In this document: piece after piece, positions 7,963-15,961 of the stretch | How the letters are laid out: each line of letters opens with the position of its first letter | How positions within the stretch are numbered: position 1 is the stretch's first letter | Source: CAZNPA01 sp964575095 | GTDB lineage: Bacteria; Pseudomonadota; Alphaproteobacteria; Rickettsiales; SXRF01 | Assembly: GCA_964575095.1 (NCBI GenBank) | Contig: CAZNPA010000004.1 | Location: forward strand, 62,001-126,000 | Direction of reading: 5' to 3' | Length of the DNA stretch: 64,000 nucleotides | Made by a program: the position numbers and the translations under genes | Notes under the pieces: model-generated | Databases searched by the model: none | What the model saw: the letters and a program-made list of their open reading frames with translations, nothing else | Told to the model about the DNA's origin: nothing

Positions 7963-8579
7963 AACCATTTATCGTTATCCTGGTTTTCGTGCTCGGCGCC
8001 ATGGCGGGCGGGCTGTATTATCAATTTTATTATCCGCCGTCGGCGATGGAGCGCGCCACGGAAAAAGCGCTGGAGCAATTTTCCGCGGCGGTGGAAACGC
8101 AGGACCGCGCCAAGGTCGGCGAGGCATTGCAGGCGTTGCTCACCGATGACGCCAAAATACATTTGGAAGTCAATTTTTTTTCGATCTCCGACCCCACCGG
8201 CGGCAGAGCGGTGATTCAGGATTTTGACAAACCGACATTCATTACCTTCATCGACAATATTCTTTTCACGTTGGCCGATTTTCATTACGCGCCGCGTCTG
8301 CGCGAATTTGCCGCCAGCGATGACCGTATGTCGGCCGCGACTGAATTTACGTCCTACGCGCGCGGCGACGGCCCGTCCTATTATGCCGGCATCGCCGTCA
8401 CCATGCGTTTTTCGACCGACACCACCTGCACCGGCCGCGCCGATTTCAATGGTGGCGCGCCGCGCTTAGCCGAGGCCAATTGCAAAGTATTGCTGCGTAC
8501 GGTGCCTATCGATCGCGACATGCACAAACTCAAAAATCCGGACGCGATACAGGAAATGTTGCGCGGGCCGAAGCCTTAG
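7959..8579 (+). CDS. Hypothetical membrane-anchored or secreted protein
   Basis: A 206-aa protein with an N-terminal hydrophobic segment (residues 4-24, FIVILVFVLGAMAGGLYY) that would serve as signal anchor, followed by a soluble periplasmic domain. The domain begins with a helix (AMERATEKALEQFSAAVETQDRAK) and continues with an alternating strand pattern, reminiscent of NTF2-like folds, but I recognise no specific family. Its ATG overlaps the gcdH stop (ATGA), so the two are translationally coupled. The end overlaps the convergent patatin gene by 4 bases. Confidence 0.6.
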   Translation: MKPFIVILVFVLGAMAGGLYYQFYYPPSAMERATEKALEQFSAAVETQDRAKVGEALQALLTDDAKIHLEVNFFSISDPTGGRAVIQDFDKPTFITFIDNILFTLADFHYAPRLREFAASDDRMSAATEFTSYARGDGPSYYAGIAVTMRFSTDTTCTGRADFNGGAPRLAEANCKVLLRTVPIDRDMHKLKNPDAIQEMLRGPKP

Positions 8580-9511
8580 CGTTTCTCCAGCCAATCGGTG
8601 GCGGCCTGCACGCCGAGATCATGCAGATGCACCAGGAATTCCCAGTCGGCGTTGAGTTTGCTTGAACGGCCGAGGCCGACCAGCATTTCGTCGGCTTCGA
8701 TGCGGTGCACGCGCATGGATTTTTTATAAAGATCGAGTGTTTTGAGTTCCTGCGCCAGCACGGCGTTGAAACTGATTTCGGTGACGCGGTCTAAAATATC
8801 GGTGGCCGTTGTCGGCACGTCCTCGACGCGTGCGGGATGCACCTGCACCAGCACGATATCCTGCGGATGGCCGGAGGCGGCGAGCGGTAACAGGGGAGGG
8901 GCGCCGGAAAGGCTGCCGTCCCAATAAGGTTCGCCGTCCACCGTCACCGTTTTGAAAATGAACGGCAGGCAAGCCGAAGCCATCACTGCATCAAGCGACA
9001 CTTTCGTGTGGTCGAAGATTTTGCTTTCGCCGGTTTGGGCATGCGTGGTGTTGACATAGAGCTTGATCGGGCTTTTTTTGTTGATGGCGCGGAAATCCAC
9101 CATCTCGTCGATGATGCCGCGCAACGGGTTGATGTCGAACAGGTTGAACTGATAGGGCGAGAAAATTTTGGTCAGGTAATCAAGCGCCATGGTCGAGGGA
9201 GACATGTCGATGCCGACATTGCTCAGGAATTTATCGACGATGCTGGTCTTAAGCGGCAGCATGCCGGCGGCGATACTGACTTTGTGCCAGAAGGATTTCA
9301 GCGCCTCGCGCGCGCCGAACTTGCCGTTTTCGAGCATGCCCTGCGCCATCACCACCGCCATCATCGCGCCGCCGGAGGAGGCGCTGACGGCTTCGATCTC
9401 TACGCGGTCGTCGAGCAGCAACTGGTCGATCACGCCCCAGCTGAAGGCGCCGTGGCTGCCGCCGCCTTGCAGGGCGAGGGAGATGGGGAAATGTGAAGTG
9501 GATTTGGGCAT
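8576..9511 (-). CDS. Patatin-like phospholipase
   Basis: A 311-aa lipid acyl hydrolase. It shows the patatin dyad layout: oxyanion loop GGGSHG (residues 16-21), nucleophile elbow SASSG (43-47, Ser45) in which the usual first Gly is Ser, and the aspartate in PYWDGSLSGAP. The start at ATG 9511 (MPKSTSHFPIS) has a GAGAAG ribosome site. A longer frame upstream runs into the crotonase gene and is rejected. No signal peptide is seen, so it is probably cytoplasmic, as for bacterial RssA-like patatins. The gene follows the crotonase by 7 bases, suggesting one minus-strand operon. Confidence 0.85.
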   Translation of the reverse strand: MPKSTSHFPISLALQGGGSHGAFSWGVIDQLLLDDRVEIEAVSASSGGAMMAVVMAQGMLENGKFGAREALKSFWHKVSIAAGMLPLKTSIVDKFLSNVGIDMSPSTMALDYLTKIFSPYQFNLFDINPLRGIIDEMVDFRAINKKSPIKLYVNTTHAQTGESKIFDHTKVSLDAVMASACLPFIFKTVTVDGEPYWDGSLSGAPPLLPLAASGHPQDIVLVQVHPARVEDVPTTATDILDRVTEISFNAVLAQELKTLDLYKKSMRVHRIEADEMLVGLGRSSKLNADWEFLVHLHDLGVQAATDWLEKR

Positions 9512-9518
9512 TTTCTTC

Positions 9519-10295
9519 TCAATTGCCGGTGAAGACGGGTGTGCGTTTTTCGTTGAAGGCGTTGATACCTTCATGGCGGTCGCGTGTTGAAAGCAGGGAT
9601 TTATAGAGCGTAAGTTCGGTGCTGAGGCCGGCGGCAAGCGGCTGCGCGATACCGCGATCCACGGCTTTTTTAATAGCGCGGATGGATTTCGGCGCGCGCT
9701 CGGCGATGGCGGCTGCCAGCGCGTGCGCCTCCTGCATCAATGTTGCCTGCGGATAGAGATGGTTGACCATGCCTATGCGATATGCCTCCTCGGCGGAAAA
9801 GGGAGTTGCAGTGAATAACCGTTCCTTAGCATATCGCGTGCCAACCGCGCGCGGGAACGTCTGGGTGCCGCCGAGCCCCGGCATGATGCCGAGTCCCGAT
9901 TCGGGAAAGGCGAATCGCGCTTGCGCAGCGGCGATGATAAAATCGCAGGCGAGCGCCAGCTCCAGCCCACCGCCCATGGCGGTGCCGTTCACGGCGGCGA
10001 TCACCGGAATCGGGCAGTTTAAAATCGCTTTTAGCCCGCGCTCGAAGGCGGCGTGCTGCGCCCCCCAGGCCTTGCGGCCGATGTTTTGGCGTTCTTTAAG
10101 GTCGGCGCCGGCGCAAAAATGCCGGCCTTCGCCGGTTAAGATAATTACCCTTGCCGTTTTGCCGCGTGCAGTGAAAGCGGCGGCTAATTCCTTGCCCATC
10201 TGTTGGTTCAGGGCATTGGCAGCTTCGGGCCGGTTCAGCCGTATAACGGCGACCTTCGCCTCTTTGGAATCCACGATCAGCGTCGGGTAGGGCAT
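9519..10295 (-). CDS. Enoyl-CoA hydratase/isomerase family protein
   Basis: A 258-aa crotonase-fold enzyme. The oxyanion-hole segments CAGADL (61-66) and GTAMGGGLELALACDF (GGG 108-110) and both catalytic glutamates (Glu112 and Glu132 in FAFPESGLGIMPGLGGTQ) are present, which favours true hydratase activity on enoyl-CoAs such as crotonyl-CoA. Start is taken at ATG 10295 (MPYPTLIVD); a TTG 30 bases upstream is possible but lacks a ribosome site. It sits head-to-tail with the patatin gene, and gcdH, which makes crotonyl-CoA, lies close by on the other strand. Confidence 0.88.
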   Translation of the reverse strand: MPYPTLIVDSKEAKVAVIRLNRPEAANALNQQMGKELAAAFTARGKTARVIILTGEGRHFCAGADLKERQNIGRKAWGAQHAAFERGLKAILNCPIPVIAAVNGTAMGGGLELALACDFIIAAAQARFAFPESGLGIMPGLGGTQTFPRAVGTRYAKERLFTATPFSAEEAYRIGMVNHLYPQATLMQEAHALAAAIAERAPKSIRAIKKAVDRGIAQPLAAGLSTELTLYKSLLSTRDRHEGINAFNEKRTPVFTGN

Positions 10296-10365
10296 AATGG
10301 CCGAAAATACTTGATTCTTGGCCAAAAACCACTAAATAAAGCGCTCCCAATTAAATGAGGTTTTT

Positions 10366-10905
10366 ATGACGCTACCGCTCATGCCCAAAGCCACCGCCGT
10401 CTGGCTCGTGGAAAATACCGCGCTTTCGTTCGAGCAGATCGGCGAATTCTGCGGCATGCACGCCCTCGAAGTGCAGGGCATCGCCGACGGCGAAGTGGCG
10501 GCCGGCATCCGCGGCATGGATCCCACCGCCAGCGGCCAGCTTTCGCTTGAAGAAATCGCGCGCTGCGAAAAAGACAAGAACGCGAACCTTGCCATCATGA
10601 ACACCGCCAAACAATACATCAAAACCAAAACCAAAGGCAGCCGCTACACGCCGGTGGCGCGCCGACAGGACAAGCCCGATGCCATCGCCTGGCTGATCAA
10701 GCAATACCCGACCATGCCCGATTCCAAAATCGCGAAACTGGTGGGCACGACCAAGAACACGATTGAGGCCGTGCGCGGAAAAACGCACTGGAACAGCAAC
10801 AACATCAAGCCGCGCGACCCGGTGCTGCTCGGCCTGTGTACGCAGACGCACCTCGATGCGGCGGTGGCAGGAATCAAGCCGGCGGTAAGCAAGGAAGCGG
10901 TTTAA
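10366..10905 (+). CDS. trcR: Cell-cycle transcriptional regulator, DUF1013/TrcR family
   Basis: A 179-aa DNA-binding protein of the alphaproteobacterial DUF1013 family. The opening LPLMPKATAVWLVENTALSFEQIGEFCGMH and the later DKPDAIAWLIKQYP ... IAKLVGTTKNTIEAVR (a helix-turn-helix) are characteristic. The family is nearly confined to Alphaproteobacteria and has been tied to cell-cycle control in Caulobacter, so it is a useful taxonomic marker. The gene stands alone, followed immediately by the inverted-repeat GIY-YIG unit. ATG 10366 fits the family N-terminus. Confidence 0.88.
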   Translation: MTLPLMPKATAVWLVENTALSFEQIGEFCGMHALEVQGIADGEVAAGIRGMDPTASGQLSLEEIARCEKDKNANLAIMNTAKQYIKTKTKGSRYTPVARRQDKPDAIAWLIKQYPTMPDSKIAKLVGTTKNTIEAVRGKTHWNSNNIKPRDPVLLGLCTQTHLDAAVAGIKPAVSKEAV

Positions 10906-10908
10906 ATT

Positions 10909-10934
10909 TGTCATCCCGGCGAAGGCCGGGATCC
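10909..10934 (+). repeat. Left 26-bp inverted repeat of GIY-YIG unit
   Basis: Exact reverse complement of 11244-11269. Its core CCCGGC-gaag-GCCGGG is itself a hairpin. It starts four bases after the trcR stop and ends at the base before a possible ATG of the GIY-YIG gene. Confidence 0.85.
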
Positions 10935-11240
10935 ATGCCTGTCAAAATGGGTAATATGTATTTTGTATACATCATGACCAATATGGCGTTTGGAACGCTT
11001 TATATTGGCGTGACCAATGATTTGATTCGCCGCGTTTACGAGCATAAGAACGGCCTATGCAAGGGATTCACCAAAAAATATAAGCTCGATAAGTTGGTCT
11101 ATTACGAAGTATTTGATGATGTCAGAGAAGCTATTCACCGTGAAAAATGTATGAAGGAATGGAACAGAAATTGGAAACTTCGGCAAATCATGGAGATGAA
11201 CCCGGAGTGGAAAGATATCTACGCTGAACTTGCGGCCTGA
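10935..11240 (+). CDS. GIY-YIG nuclease-superfamily protein
   Basis: A roughly 100-aa single-domain GIY-YIG protein of the YhbQ/UPF0213-like type. The signature appears as FVYIM ... GTLYIGVTNDLIRRVYEH, with the catalytic Arg in LIRRVYEH and the conserved Glu/Lys segment REAIHREKCMKEWNR. Start is uncertain: ATG 10935, 10947 or 10956 are all in frame, and the family usually begins just before the YVYI strand, favouring 10956 (MYFVYIMTN). The gene is enclosed by two perfect 26-bp inverted repeats and little else, which suggests that gene and repeats move or spread together. Its natural DNA or RNA substrate is unknown. Confidence 0.85.
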   Translation: MPVKMGNMYFVYIMTNMAFGTLYIGVTNDLIRRVYEHKNGLCKGFTKKYKLDKLVYYEVFDDVREAIHREKCMKEWNRNWKLRQIMEMNPEWKDIYAELAA

Positions 11241-11243
11241 TCT

Positions 11244-11269
11244 GGATCCCGGCCTTCGCCGGGATGACA
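11244..11269 (-). repeat. Right 26-bp inverted repeat of GIY-YIG unit
   Basis: Perfect inverted copy of 10909-10934, beginning three bases after the GIY-YIG stop codon. Confidence 0.85.
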
Positions 11270-11565
11270 TTACTCAACTTCGCTATCTTAACAACATAAT
11301 CACTGCTTATTTAAAACGCCGCTTCGATAAGCAGTGAGGCATCGTTATCACAGGTGCGGCTAGTCTTTCATTCCACGATTTTAATTTCGTCTTGGTAACC
11401 ATTTGGTAACCTTTGGCTGCTAGCGTCCCGTGATTGCTATGCATTTTGTTATTGCTTCGGCATGAGTAGCCACTTATGTTCGAAAGCAGGATAGTTAAAC
11501 CGGTAAGTAAATTAATTTACTCTGACTAAACAACATTACTTATAACATTCATTAAGGAGACTTCC
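11270..11565 (+). promoter_or_regulatory. Pilin leader region with hairpin and palindrome
   Basis: This 296-bp gap holds no gene. It contains an inverted repeat CACTGCTTAT/ATAAGCAGTG (11301-11310 and 11327-11336), a direct repeat TTGGTAACC (near 11394-11412), a perfect 14-bp palindrome GTAAATTAATTTAC (11507-11520) and a strong ribosome site AAGGAGA (11554-11560) before the first pilin. The elements look like operator and mRNA-leader structure, but no promoter can be assigned firmly. Confidence 0.4.
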
Positions 11566-12405
11566 ATGACATCGCCCACCCAAACAAACAAACAAGGCTT
11601 CACGCTCATCGAGTTGTCGATCGTGCTGGTCATCATCGGCCTCATCGTCGGCGGCGTGCTCGTCGGTCAGGACTTGATTAAAGCGGCGCAGATTCGCGCC
11701 ACCATCGCCCAGATTGAGAAATTCGACGCGGCGGTTAACACCTTCCACGGCAAGTATAACGGCCTGCCGGGTGACGTCGCCAATTGCTCCACCTTCTTCG
11801 CTGCCGCCAGCTGCCCGGCTACGGGCGGTTCTCCGCCGGCGGCCATGGTGGCCGGCGACGGTGTGCTGACCGACTTTTCCGGTACGCGGGTTAAGTTAAC
11901 AGGCGAAGTCGCGGCCTTTTTCAATCACCTTTATGTGGCCAACCTGATCGCCGAGCCGATGTCTAATACGACCGGTATCACCACCGCTGGGCAGCCCACC
12001 ATTAACACGGCATTCCCTGCAGCTAAACTTGGCGCCGGCAACTTCATTGTTGCCTATACCGGCAGTGCCACGCTGGCATATCCGGGCATGGCCGGCAGCA
12101 GTGTCTATCGTTTGACCGGCATGACTGCGATTGATGCCGACGGTGACCCGACGTTAACCAGCGCCTTGACATCTCTGGAGGCATTTGCCATCGACGCCAA
12201 GAAGGACGATGGCACCGCTAACAGCGGTATCGTGCAGGGCACGGATAATACTGCCAACTTTAACAGTGCCGCTACGCCAAGCACGGATGCCGCCAGCACG
12301 AGCTATGCAGGCGCCAGTTCCTGCCTTGCTTCGGCAACGGCCTATAATACCGTCACGGCAGCTAACGTTCGCGTGTGCCAATTGCTCATGCGCACCAGCT
12401 TCTAA
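11566..12405 (+). CDS. Type IV pilin/pseudopilin-like protein 1
   Basis: A 279-aa prepilin. Residues QG|FTLIELSIVLVIIGLIVGG form the class-3 signal: cleavage after Gly11, Phe+1 to be methylated and Glu+5 present, followed by the hydrophobic helix. A second helical part (AAQIRATIAQIEKFDAAVNTF) leads to a C-terminal globular domain with paired cysteines and a closing MRTSF. It would be processed by a PilD-type prepilin peptidase and assembled in a pilus or pseudopilus. The next gene is a close paralog. No assembly ATPase, platform protein or peptidase is in the window, so the machine must be encoded elsewhere. Confidence 0.85.
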   Translation: MTSPTQTNKQGFTLIELSIVLVIIGLIVGGVLVGQDLIKAAQIRATIAQIEKFDAAVNTFHGKYNGLPGDVANCSTFFAAASCPATGGSPPAAMVAGDGVLTDFSGTRVKLTGEVAAFFNHLYVANLIAEPMSNTTGITTAGQPTINTAFPAAKLGAGNFIVAYTGSATLAYPGMAGSSVYRLTGMTAIDADGDPTLTSALTSLEAFAIDAKKDDGTANSGIVQGTDNTANFNSAATPSTDAASTSYAGASSCLASATAYNTVTAANVRVCQLLMRTSF

Positions 12406-12511
12406 GACTTAAAGGCCGGCGGGGGCGCTTGAAAAGGCGGCTCCGCCGGACTTTCTGAGTCGATAGACGAGAGCACAAAAAACACATACGGCGACAATAA
12501 AACAGGAGATA

Positions 12512-13345
12512 ATGACCATGCCATTTTCCGATAAGCCATCCAGCGCCAATAAGGGTTTTACTCTAATCGAACTTTCGATCGTGCTGGTTATCATCGGCCT
12601 TATCGTCGGCGGCGTGCTCGTCGGCCAGGATCTGATTAAAGCGGCGCAGGTGCGCGCCACCATCGGCCAGTTTGAGAAATTCGACGCCGCGGCCAACACC
12701 TTCCGTACCAAATATGATGGCCTTCCAGGAGACCTAAGGAACTGCGCCAATTTCTTCGTTGCCGCCAGCTGCCCGACCGGCGGCGCCGCAGCACTGGTCG
12801 CCGGCGACGGCGTGCTGACCGATTACGCCGGCACGCGCGTTCAGTTGACCGGTGAAGTTGCCGCATTCTTCAACCATTTGTACAAAGCCAATATGATCGC
12901 CGAGCCGATGTCGAATACAACCGGCATTGCTGCCACTACAGCGCCGGTCTTTGCATCGGCGTTCCCGTCGGCAAAAATCGGCGCCGGCAATTATATCATC
13001 GTTTATACCGGCGGTTCTGCCATCCTCTATCCGGGTATGGCCGGCAGCAGTCTTTTCCGTCTGACCGGTATCTCGGATATAGACGATAACGACTCGCCCG
13101 TGTTTGCCAATTCTTTGACGCCGTTGGAAGCCTTTGCCATCGACGCCAAAAAAGATGATGGCGTGCCCAACAGCGGTGTCGTGCAGGGTACGGACGATGA
13201 TGACAAGACCCACTTTAACCTTGCAACCGATATTGCCGACACGGGTTACGGATCGGGAGCCTGCTTGAGTTCGGCAACAGCCTATAACACGGTCACGGCG
13301 CCCAACGTTCGCCAGTGCCAGCTGGTATTGCGCTCCAGCTTCTAG
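12512..13345 (+). CDS. Type IV pilin/pseudopilin-like protein 2
   Basis: A 277-aa tandem paralog of the preceding gene, with nearly identical N-terminal helix (KG|FTLIELSIVLVIIGLIVGG) and shared blocks such as GEVAAFFNHLY, AEPMSNTTGI, PLEAFAIDAKKDDG and a C-terminal CQLVLRSSF. Differences cluster in the loops of the globular domain, consistent with divergence after duplication. Start ATG 12512 or 12518; an AGGAGA site precedes both. A strong terminator follows. The 106-bp spacer from the first gene has no clear promoter, so co-transcription is likely. Confidence 0.85.
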   Translation: MTMPFSDKPSSANKGFTLIELSIVLVIIGLIVGGVLVGQDLIKAAQVRATIGQFEKFDAAANTFRTKYDGLPGDLRNCANFFVAASCPTGGAAALVAGDGVLTDYAGTRVQLTGEVAAFFNHLYKANMIAEPMSNTTGIAATTAPVFASAFPSAKIGAGNYIIVYTGGSAILYPGMAGSSLFRLTGISDIDDNDSPVFANSLTPLEAFAIDAKKDDGVPNSGVVQGTDDDDKTHFNLATDIADTGYGSGACLSSATAYNTVTAPNVRQCQLVLRSSF

Positions 13346-13366
13346 AGGATGTTGTTATTACGATAC

Positions 13367-13400
13367 GAAAAAAGCCGCCTTTAAAAGGCGGCTTTTTTAT
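13367..13400. terminator. Bidirectional terminator
   Basis: Stem AAAAAAGCCGCCTTT / AAAGGCGGCTTTTTT with a 2-base loop gives T-runs on both strands. It serves the pilin operon and the convergent lipid A deacylase gene. Confidence 0.9.
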
Positions 13401-13425
13401 TGCTCCGTCATTCGGCGGGGCTTCA

Positions 13426-13938
13426 TTAATTCCCGAACGCGCGGCCCATGGGGATCGAGTAATTGATCAGCAGCGTTTCGGCGCCGGGGTTTTTGTCGCC
13501 GATGCCGGCGTTGGAGATGTGGTTGAAGGCGATGCCGACGCGGTGCGCGTTGGCGAACTGGTAATCCACCTCGATGCCGGAGCGGAATTCGATGGCGTGG
13601 CCCAGATCCTTGCCGCTGCCCTGCGAGAAGGCGCCGACCATGAAGTTAGGCACCAAATAAAGCTGGTTGGGGAGCAGGGACACGTCCCAGTTAAATCCGC
13701 CGTAGCCATACACGGCGCCGTCGCCGGTGAAGTTCATGCCCACGGTCGGGCGGATGCCGTATTGTACCGGGCTGAAGCGGTATTCGGCGCCGAACTGGGC
13801 GCTCTCGTTTTCCTGATCGATCATATCGAACCCGCCGGCATAACCGGTCAGGTAGTCGGCGGCATGGGTGGCGGTTGCCAGCGACGTTGCCACCAGCAGC
13901 GTTGCCATTCCGATGCGCAGTGATTTGGTATTCAACAT
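13426..13938 (-). CDS. pagL: Lipid A 3-O-deacylase (PagL family)
   Basis: A 170-aa outer-membrane protein that would remove the 3-O-linked acyl chain of lipid A. It has a Sec signal peptide (hydrophobic MATLLVATSLATATHA, cleavage near residue 26) followed by alternating strands of a small beta-barrel. The PagL catalytic triad is visible: His140 and Ser142 in FNHISNAGIG and Glu154 in NPGAE, with the same Ser-to-Glu spacing (12) as in Pseudomonas PagL. The C-terminus ends in an aromatic-containing strand. It is monocistronic, closed by the terminator at 13380. Such remodelling would fit with the LptF/LptG genes further on, but they are not linked in an operon. Confidence 0.85.
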   Translation of the reverse strand: MLNTKSLRIGMATLLVATSLATATHAADYLTGYAGGFDMIDQENESAQFGAEYRFSPVQYGIRPTVGMNFTGDGAVYGYGGFNWDVSLLPNQLYLVPNFMVGAFSQGSGKDLGHAIEFRSGIEVDYQFANAHRVGIAFNHISNAGIGDKNPGAETLLINYSIPMGRAFGN

Positions 13939-14066
13939 AATCCCTCGTCTTTAATATGTGATGCTGCTCACTATAACCTAAGATGCGGCAGATATTAAGC
14001 GTAATTTTCAGCCGGCGGCAACGGGGGAATTGTATTTTTCCCACACTATGCCATTTTGGGCACAGC

Positions 14067-14140
14067 TGGAGCGGGTGAAGGGAATCGAACCCTCGTATGC
14101 AGCTTGGGAAGCTGCCGTTCTACCATTGAACTACACCCGC
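14067..14140 (-). tRNA. tRNA-Gly (CCC)
   Basis: A 74-nt cloverleaf with encoded CCA. The acceptor stem is GCGGGTG, the D arm contains AGTTCAATGGTAGAAC, the anticodon loop TTCCCAA reads CCC, and the T arm is GAGGGTTCGATTCCCTT. It closely resembles E. coli glyU. Confidence 0.95.
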
Positions 14141-14148
14141 AGCTCGCC

Positions 14149-14568
14149 CTATCTAGCAGTGCCACGGATTTTTTCAATGGTTCTGAGACCGCCGAGGCCG
14201 AGCATGCCCATCAGCACCGTCGAGAGCTCCTGCATGTCGAAAGCGGGGAGCTTGGCCTCGCCGCCGGCGTTGGCGATTAAAAACGCCAACAGCGGCTGCA
14301 GGATGAAATGATAGGAAAACGCCACGCCGCAGACCCAGCCGATGAACGGCCGCCAGCCGGAAACGAAACGGTCGGAGCTGGCTGCTTCCTGCCGGTTGAT
14401 GGTGGTCTGCGCGGCATCGGCGGATACCGCCAGCCGCAGCTCTTCCAGATCGGTTTCGCGTTCGGTTCTGAGCAGCTCGGCTTTGGCTTTTGCGCGCGCG
14501 TCCGGATCGGGGATGATCTTATCCAGCAGGCGCGAGAGCGGGTCGATCAGCAATGTCCAGGTCGTCAT
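14149..14568 (-). CDS. GTA-type three-TM holin family protein
   Basis: A 139-aa protein. After a short amphipathic start (MTTWTLLIDPLSRLLDKIIPDP) comes a charged helix (residues 20-65), then SSDRFVSGWRPFIGWVCGVAF and two further hydrophobic segments ending in a conserved MGMLGLGGLRTIEK. This matches the Holin_3TM (GTA_holin_3TM) family found in alphaproteobacterial gene transfer agents and prophages, where it lets endolysin reach the cell wall. No other GTA or phage structural gene is nearby, so it is an orphan. ATG 14568 is chosen over a longer frame that would reach into the next gene. Confidence 0.8.
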   Translation of the reverse strand: MTTWTLLIDPLSRLLDKIIPDPDARAKAKAELLRTERETDLEELRLAVSADAAQTTINRQEAASSDRFVSGWRPFIGWVCGVAFSYHFILQPLLAFLIANAGGEAKLPAFDMQELSTVLMGMLGLGGLRTIEKIRGTAR

Positions 14569-14590
14569 CCCATCAGGAAAACATGGAATA

Positions 14591-15352
14591 TCATGGCCGG
14601 GAAGGGGGTATTTTAGCCCGGCGCCGGATGGGAATATCGACATAGCGTACCAGCAAAAACGCTACCAGCAATGTTATTGGCAAACCGGGGTAAACCACCA
14701 TATTTTTGGGCATCAAGCCTAAGGCGTCGATAACGTTGAATACCAGCAGATGGAACAGGAAAAACGGATAGGCCATGTTGCCGATAAAGCGTTCCAGCGG
14801 ATGACTTTTCAGCGCCAGCACCAGAAACGGAATACCAACTACGATCATGACGATAAAGCCCATATAGGCAACATCCACCCCCATATGCCGCGCCAGAAAA
14901 CGGAAATTAATCTGCCACAGCGCCAGCATGACGATAAGGCCATAGGCCAGCGGCTCATAACGTTGCCAACCTGCTGCATGTGGGCGTAATTTTACATAAA
15001 ACCGGTAGCTGGCGGCGCCCAGGACGAAATAACAGAACTCGGCGTAAAAATGCGGGCGAAAGACGTGGTGGGCGTAATAATAACCGGAAATCAGCAGCGT
15101 AAGCGCCAATAGCAGCGTAAACCTGAGCGCGCGGCTTTTGTAGAACGCGGCGACCCAGCCCGCGCGCCCGTAGAATTTTTCGGTGATAAGGAGGTGCATG
15201 AAAAAGCCGGACAGGATGAAAAAGAAATGCACCGCCGTTCCGCGCCCGCTGCCGATTGAGAGATAGGGCAGCAGCTCTTTCGGCGCGTAATGAAGAATAT
15301 GGGCGTGGCCGATGGCAACACACAGCGCCATCAATAGACGCAGATAACCCAT
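14591..15352 (-). CDS. Acyltransferase 3 family membrane protein
   Basis: A 253-aa integral membrane protein with about eight hydrophobic segments. The N-terminus (MGYLRLLMALCVAIGHAH) carries the conserved histidine of the acyltransferase-3 family, and VHFFFILSGFFMHLL matches its second signature. The family O-acylates cell-surface sugars such as O-antigen, exopolysaccharide or peptidoglycan. It is shorter than typical OafA proteins, with no C-terminal SGNH domain. Neighbours give no hint of the acceptor. The start codon sits next to a 20-bp inverted-repeat arm. Confidence 0.8.
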   Translation of the reverse strand: MGYLRLLMALCVAIGHAHILHYAPKELLPYLSIGSGRGTAVHFFFILSGFFMHLLITEKFYGRAGWVAAFYKSRALRFTLLLALTLLISGYYYAHHVFRPHFYAEFCYFVLGAASYRFYVKLRPHAAGWQRYEPLAYGLIVMLALWQINFRFLARHMGVDVAYMGFIVMIVVGIPFLVLALKSHPLERFIGNMAYPFFLFHLLVFNVIDALGLMPKNMVVYPGLPITLLVAFLLVRYVDIPIRRRAKIPPSRP

Positions 15353-15495
15353 GGTGTTCTCTGTAAACTTATTTCTGCGGTCGATTGCGTCGTCACATCC
15401 GTCCTCGAATCCTCATGTATCTCTTTATACATTCCGGTTCTGCGGGCGGCTGTTCCTAGCACTCGCCTCGCATAAATAAGTTTCTAGAGAACACC
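15353..15495. repeat. 143-bp segment bounded by 20-bp inverted repeats
   Basis: The arms 15353-15372 and 15476-15495 are reverse complements at 18 of 20 positions (outer ten bases ggtgttctct identical). The 103 bases between hold no reading frame with a ribosome site. It separates the acyltransferase from holC. A small non-autonomous (MITE-like) element is one explanation. Confidence 0.6.
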
Positions 15496-15499
15496 AATA

Positions 15500-15955
15500 T
15501 TATGCCGCCGCTTTCTCTTCCCAGCCGCCGCTATCGTTCTGGCGCAGGTAAGAGAGCGCGTCGCCGGCGTTCTGGTAATGCGCCCAGCGCGCGCGCGCGC
15601 GCGTCACCGCTTCGGCGTCGTTGCCGTCGAAGAGGTCGATCACGCGCGAGAAACTGCCGGTATCGGGAAGCAGCGTGCCGTCGGTCACCACCAGCACTTC
15701 GGCTTTGTTCCTATTGTCTATCGCCGGCGCCAGCAATATCGGCTGTTCTTCCGGCGAAGGATCGGTGACCGCGCCGTGCGCCAGGAACGTCAGCGTGCTG
15801 TACGTCCACAGCATCTGGTTGAAGACATCGAGCTTCTGCGGCTCGCTTTCCACCACCAGCACGCGATTTCCCGCCGCGACCGCTTTTTCCAGCAGCTTGG
15901 GCAGCGCACGCTCAACCGGCGTGGCGGTGAGATGGTAGAACTGGATTTGGGTCAC
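15500..15955 (-). CDS. holC: DNA polymerase III chi subunit
   Basis: A 151-aa clamp-loader accessory protein that links the polymerase III holoenzyme to SSB. Family landmarks are FYHLTATPVERALPKLLEKA at the N-terminus, RVLVVESEPQKLDVFNQMLWTY, the FLAHG segment (usually FLPHG) and the later LVVTDG and YLRQNDSGGWEEK at the C-terminus. It follows pepA by six bases on the same strand; the pepA-holC pairing is common in proteobacteria. Confidence 0.9.
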   Translation of the reverse strand: MTQIQFYHLTATPVERALPKLLEKAVAAGNRVLVVESEPQKLDVFNQMLWTYSTLTFLAHGAVTDPSPEEQPILLAPAIDNRNKAEVLVVTDGTLLPDTGSFSRVIDLFDGNDAEAVTRARARWAHYQNAGDALSYLRQNDSGGWEEKAAA

Positions 15956-15961
15956 CGTCGG

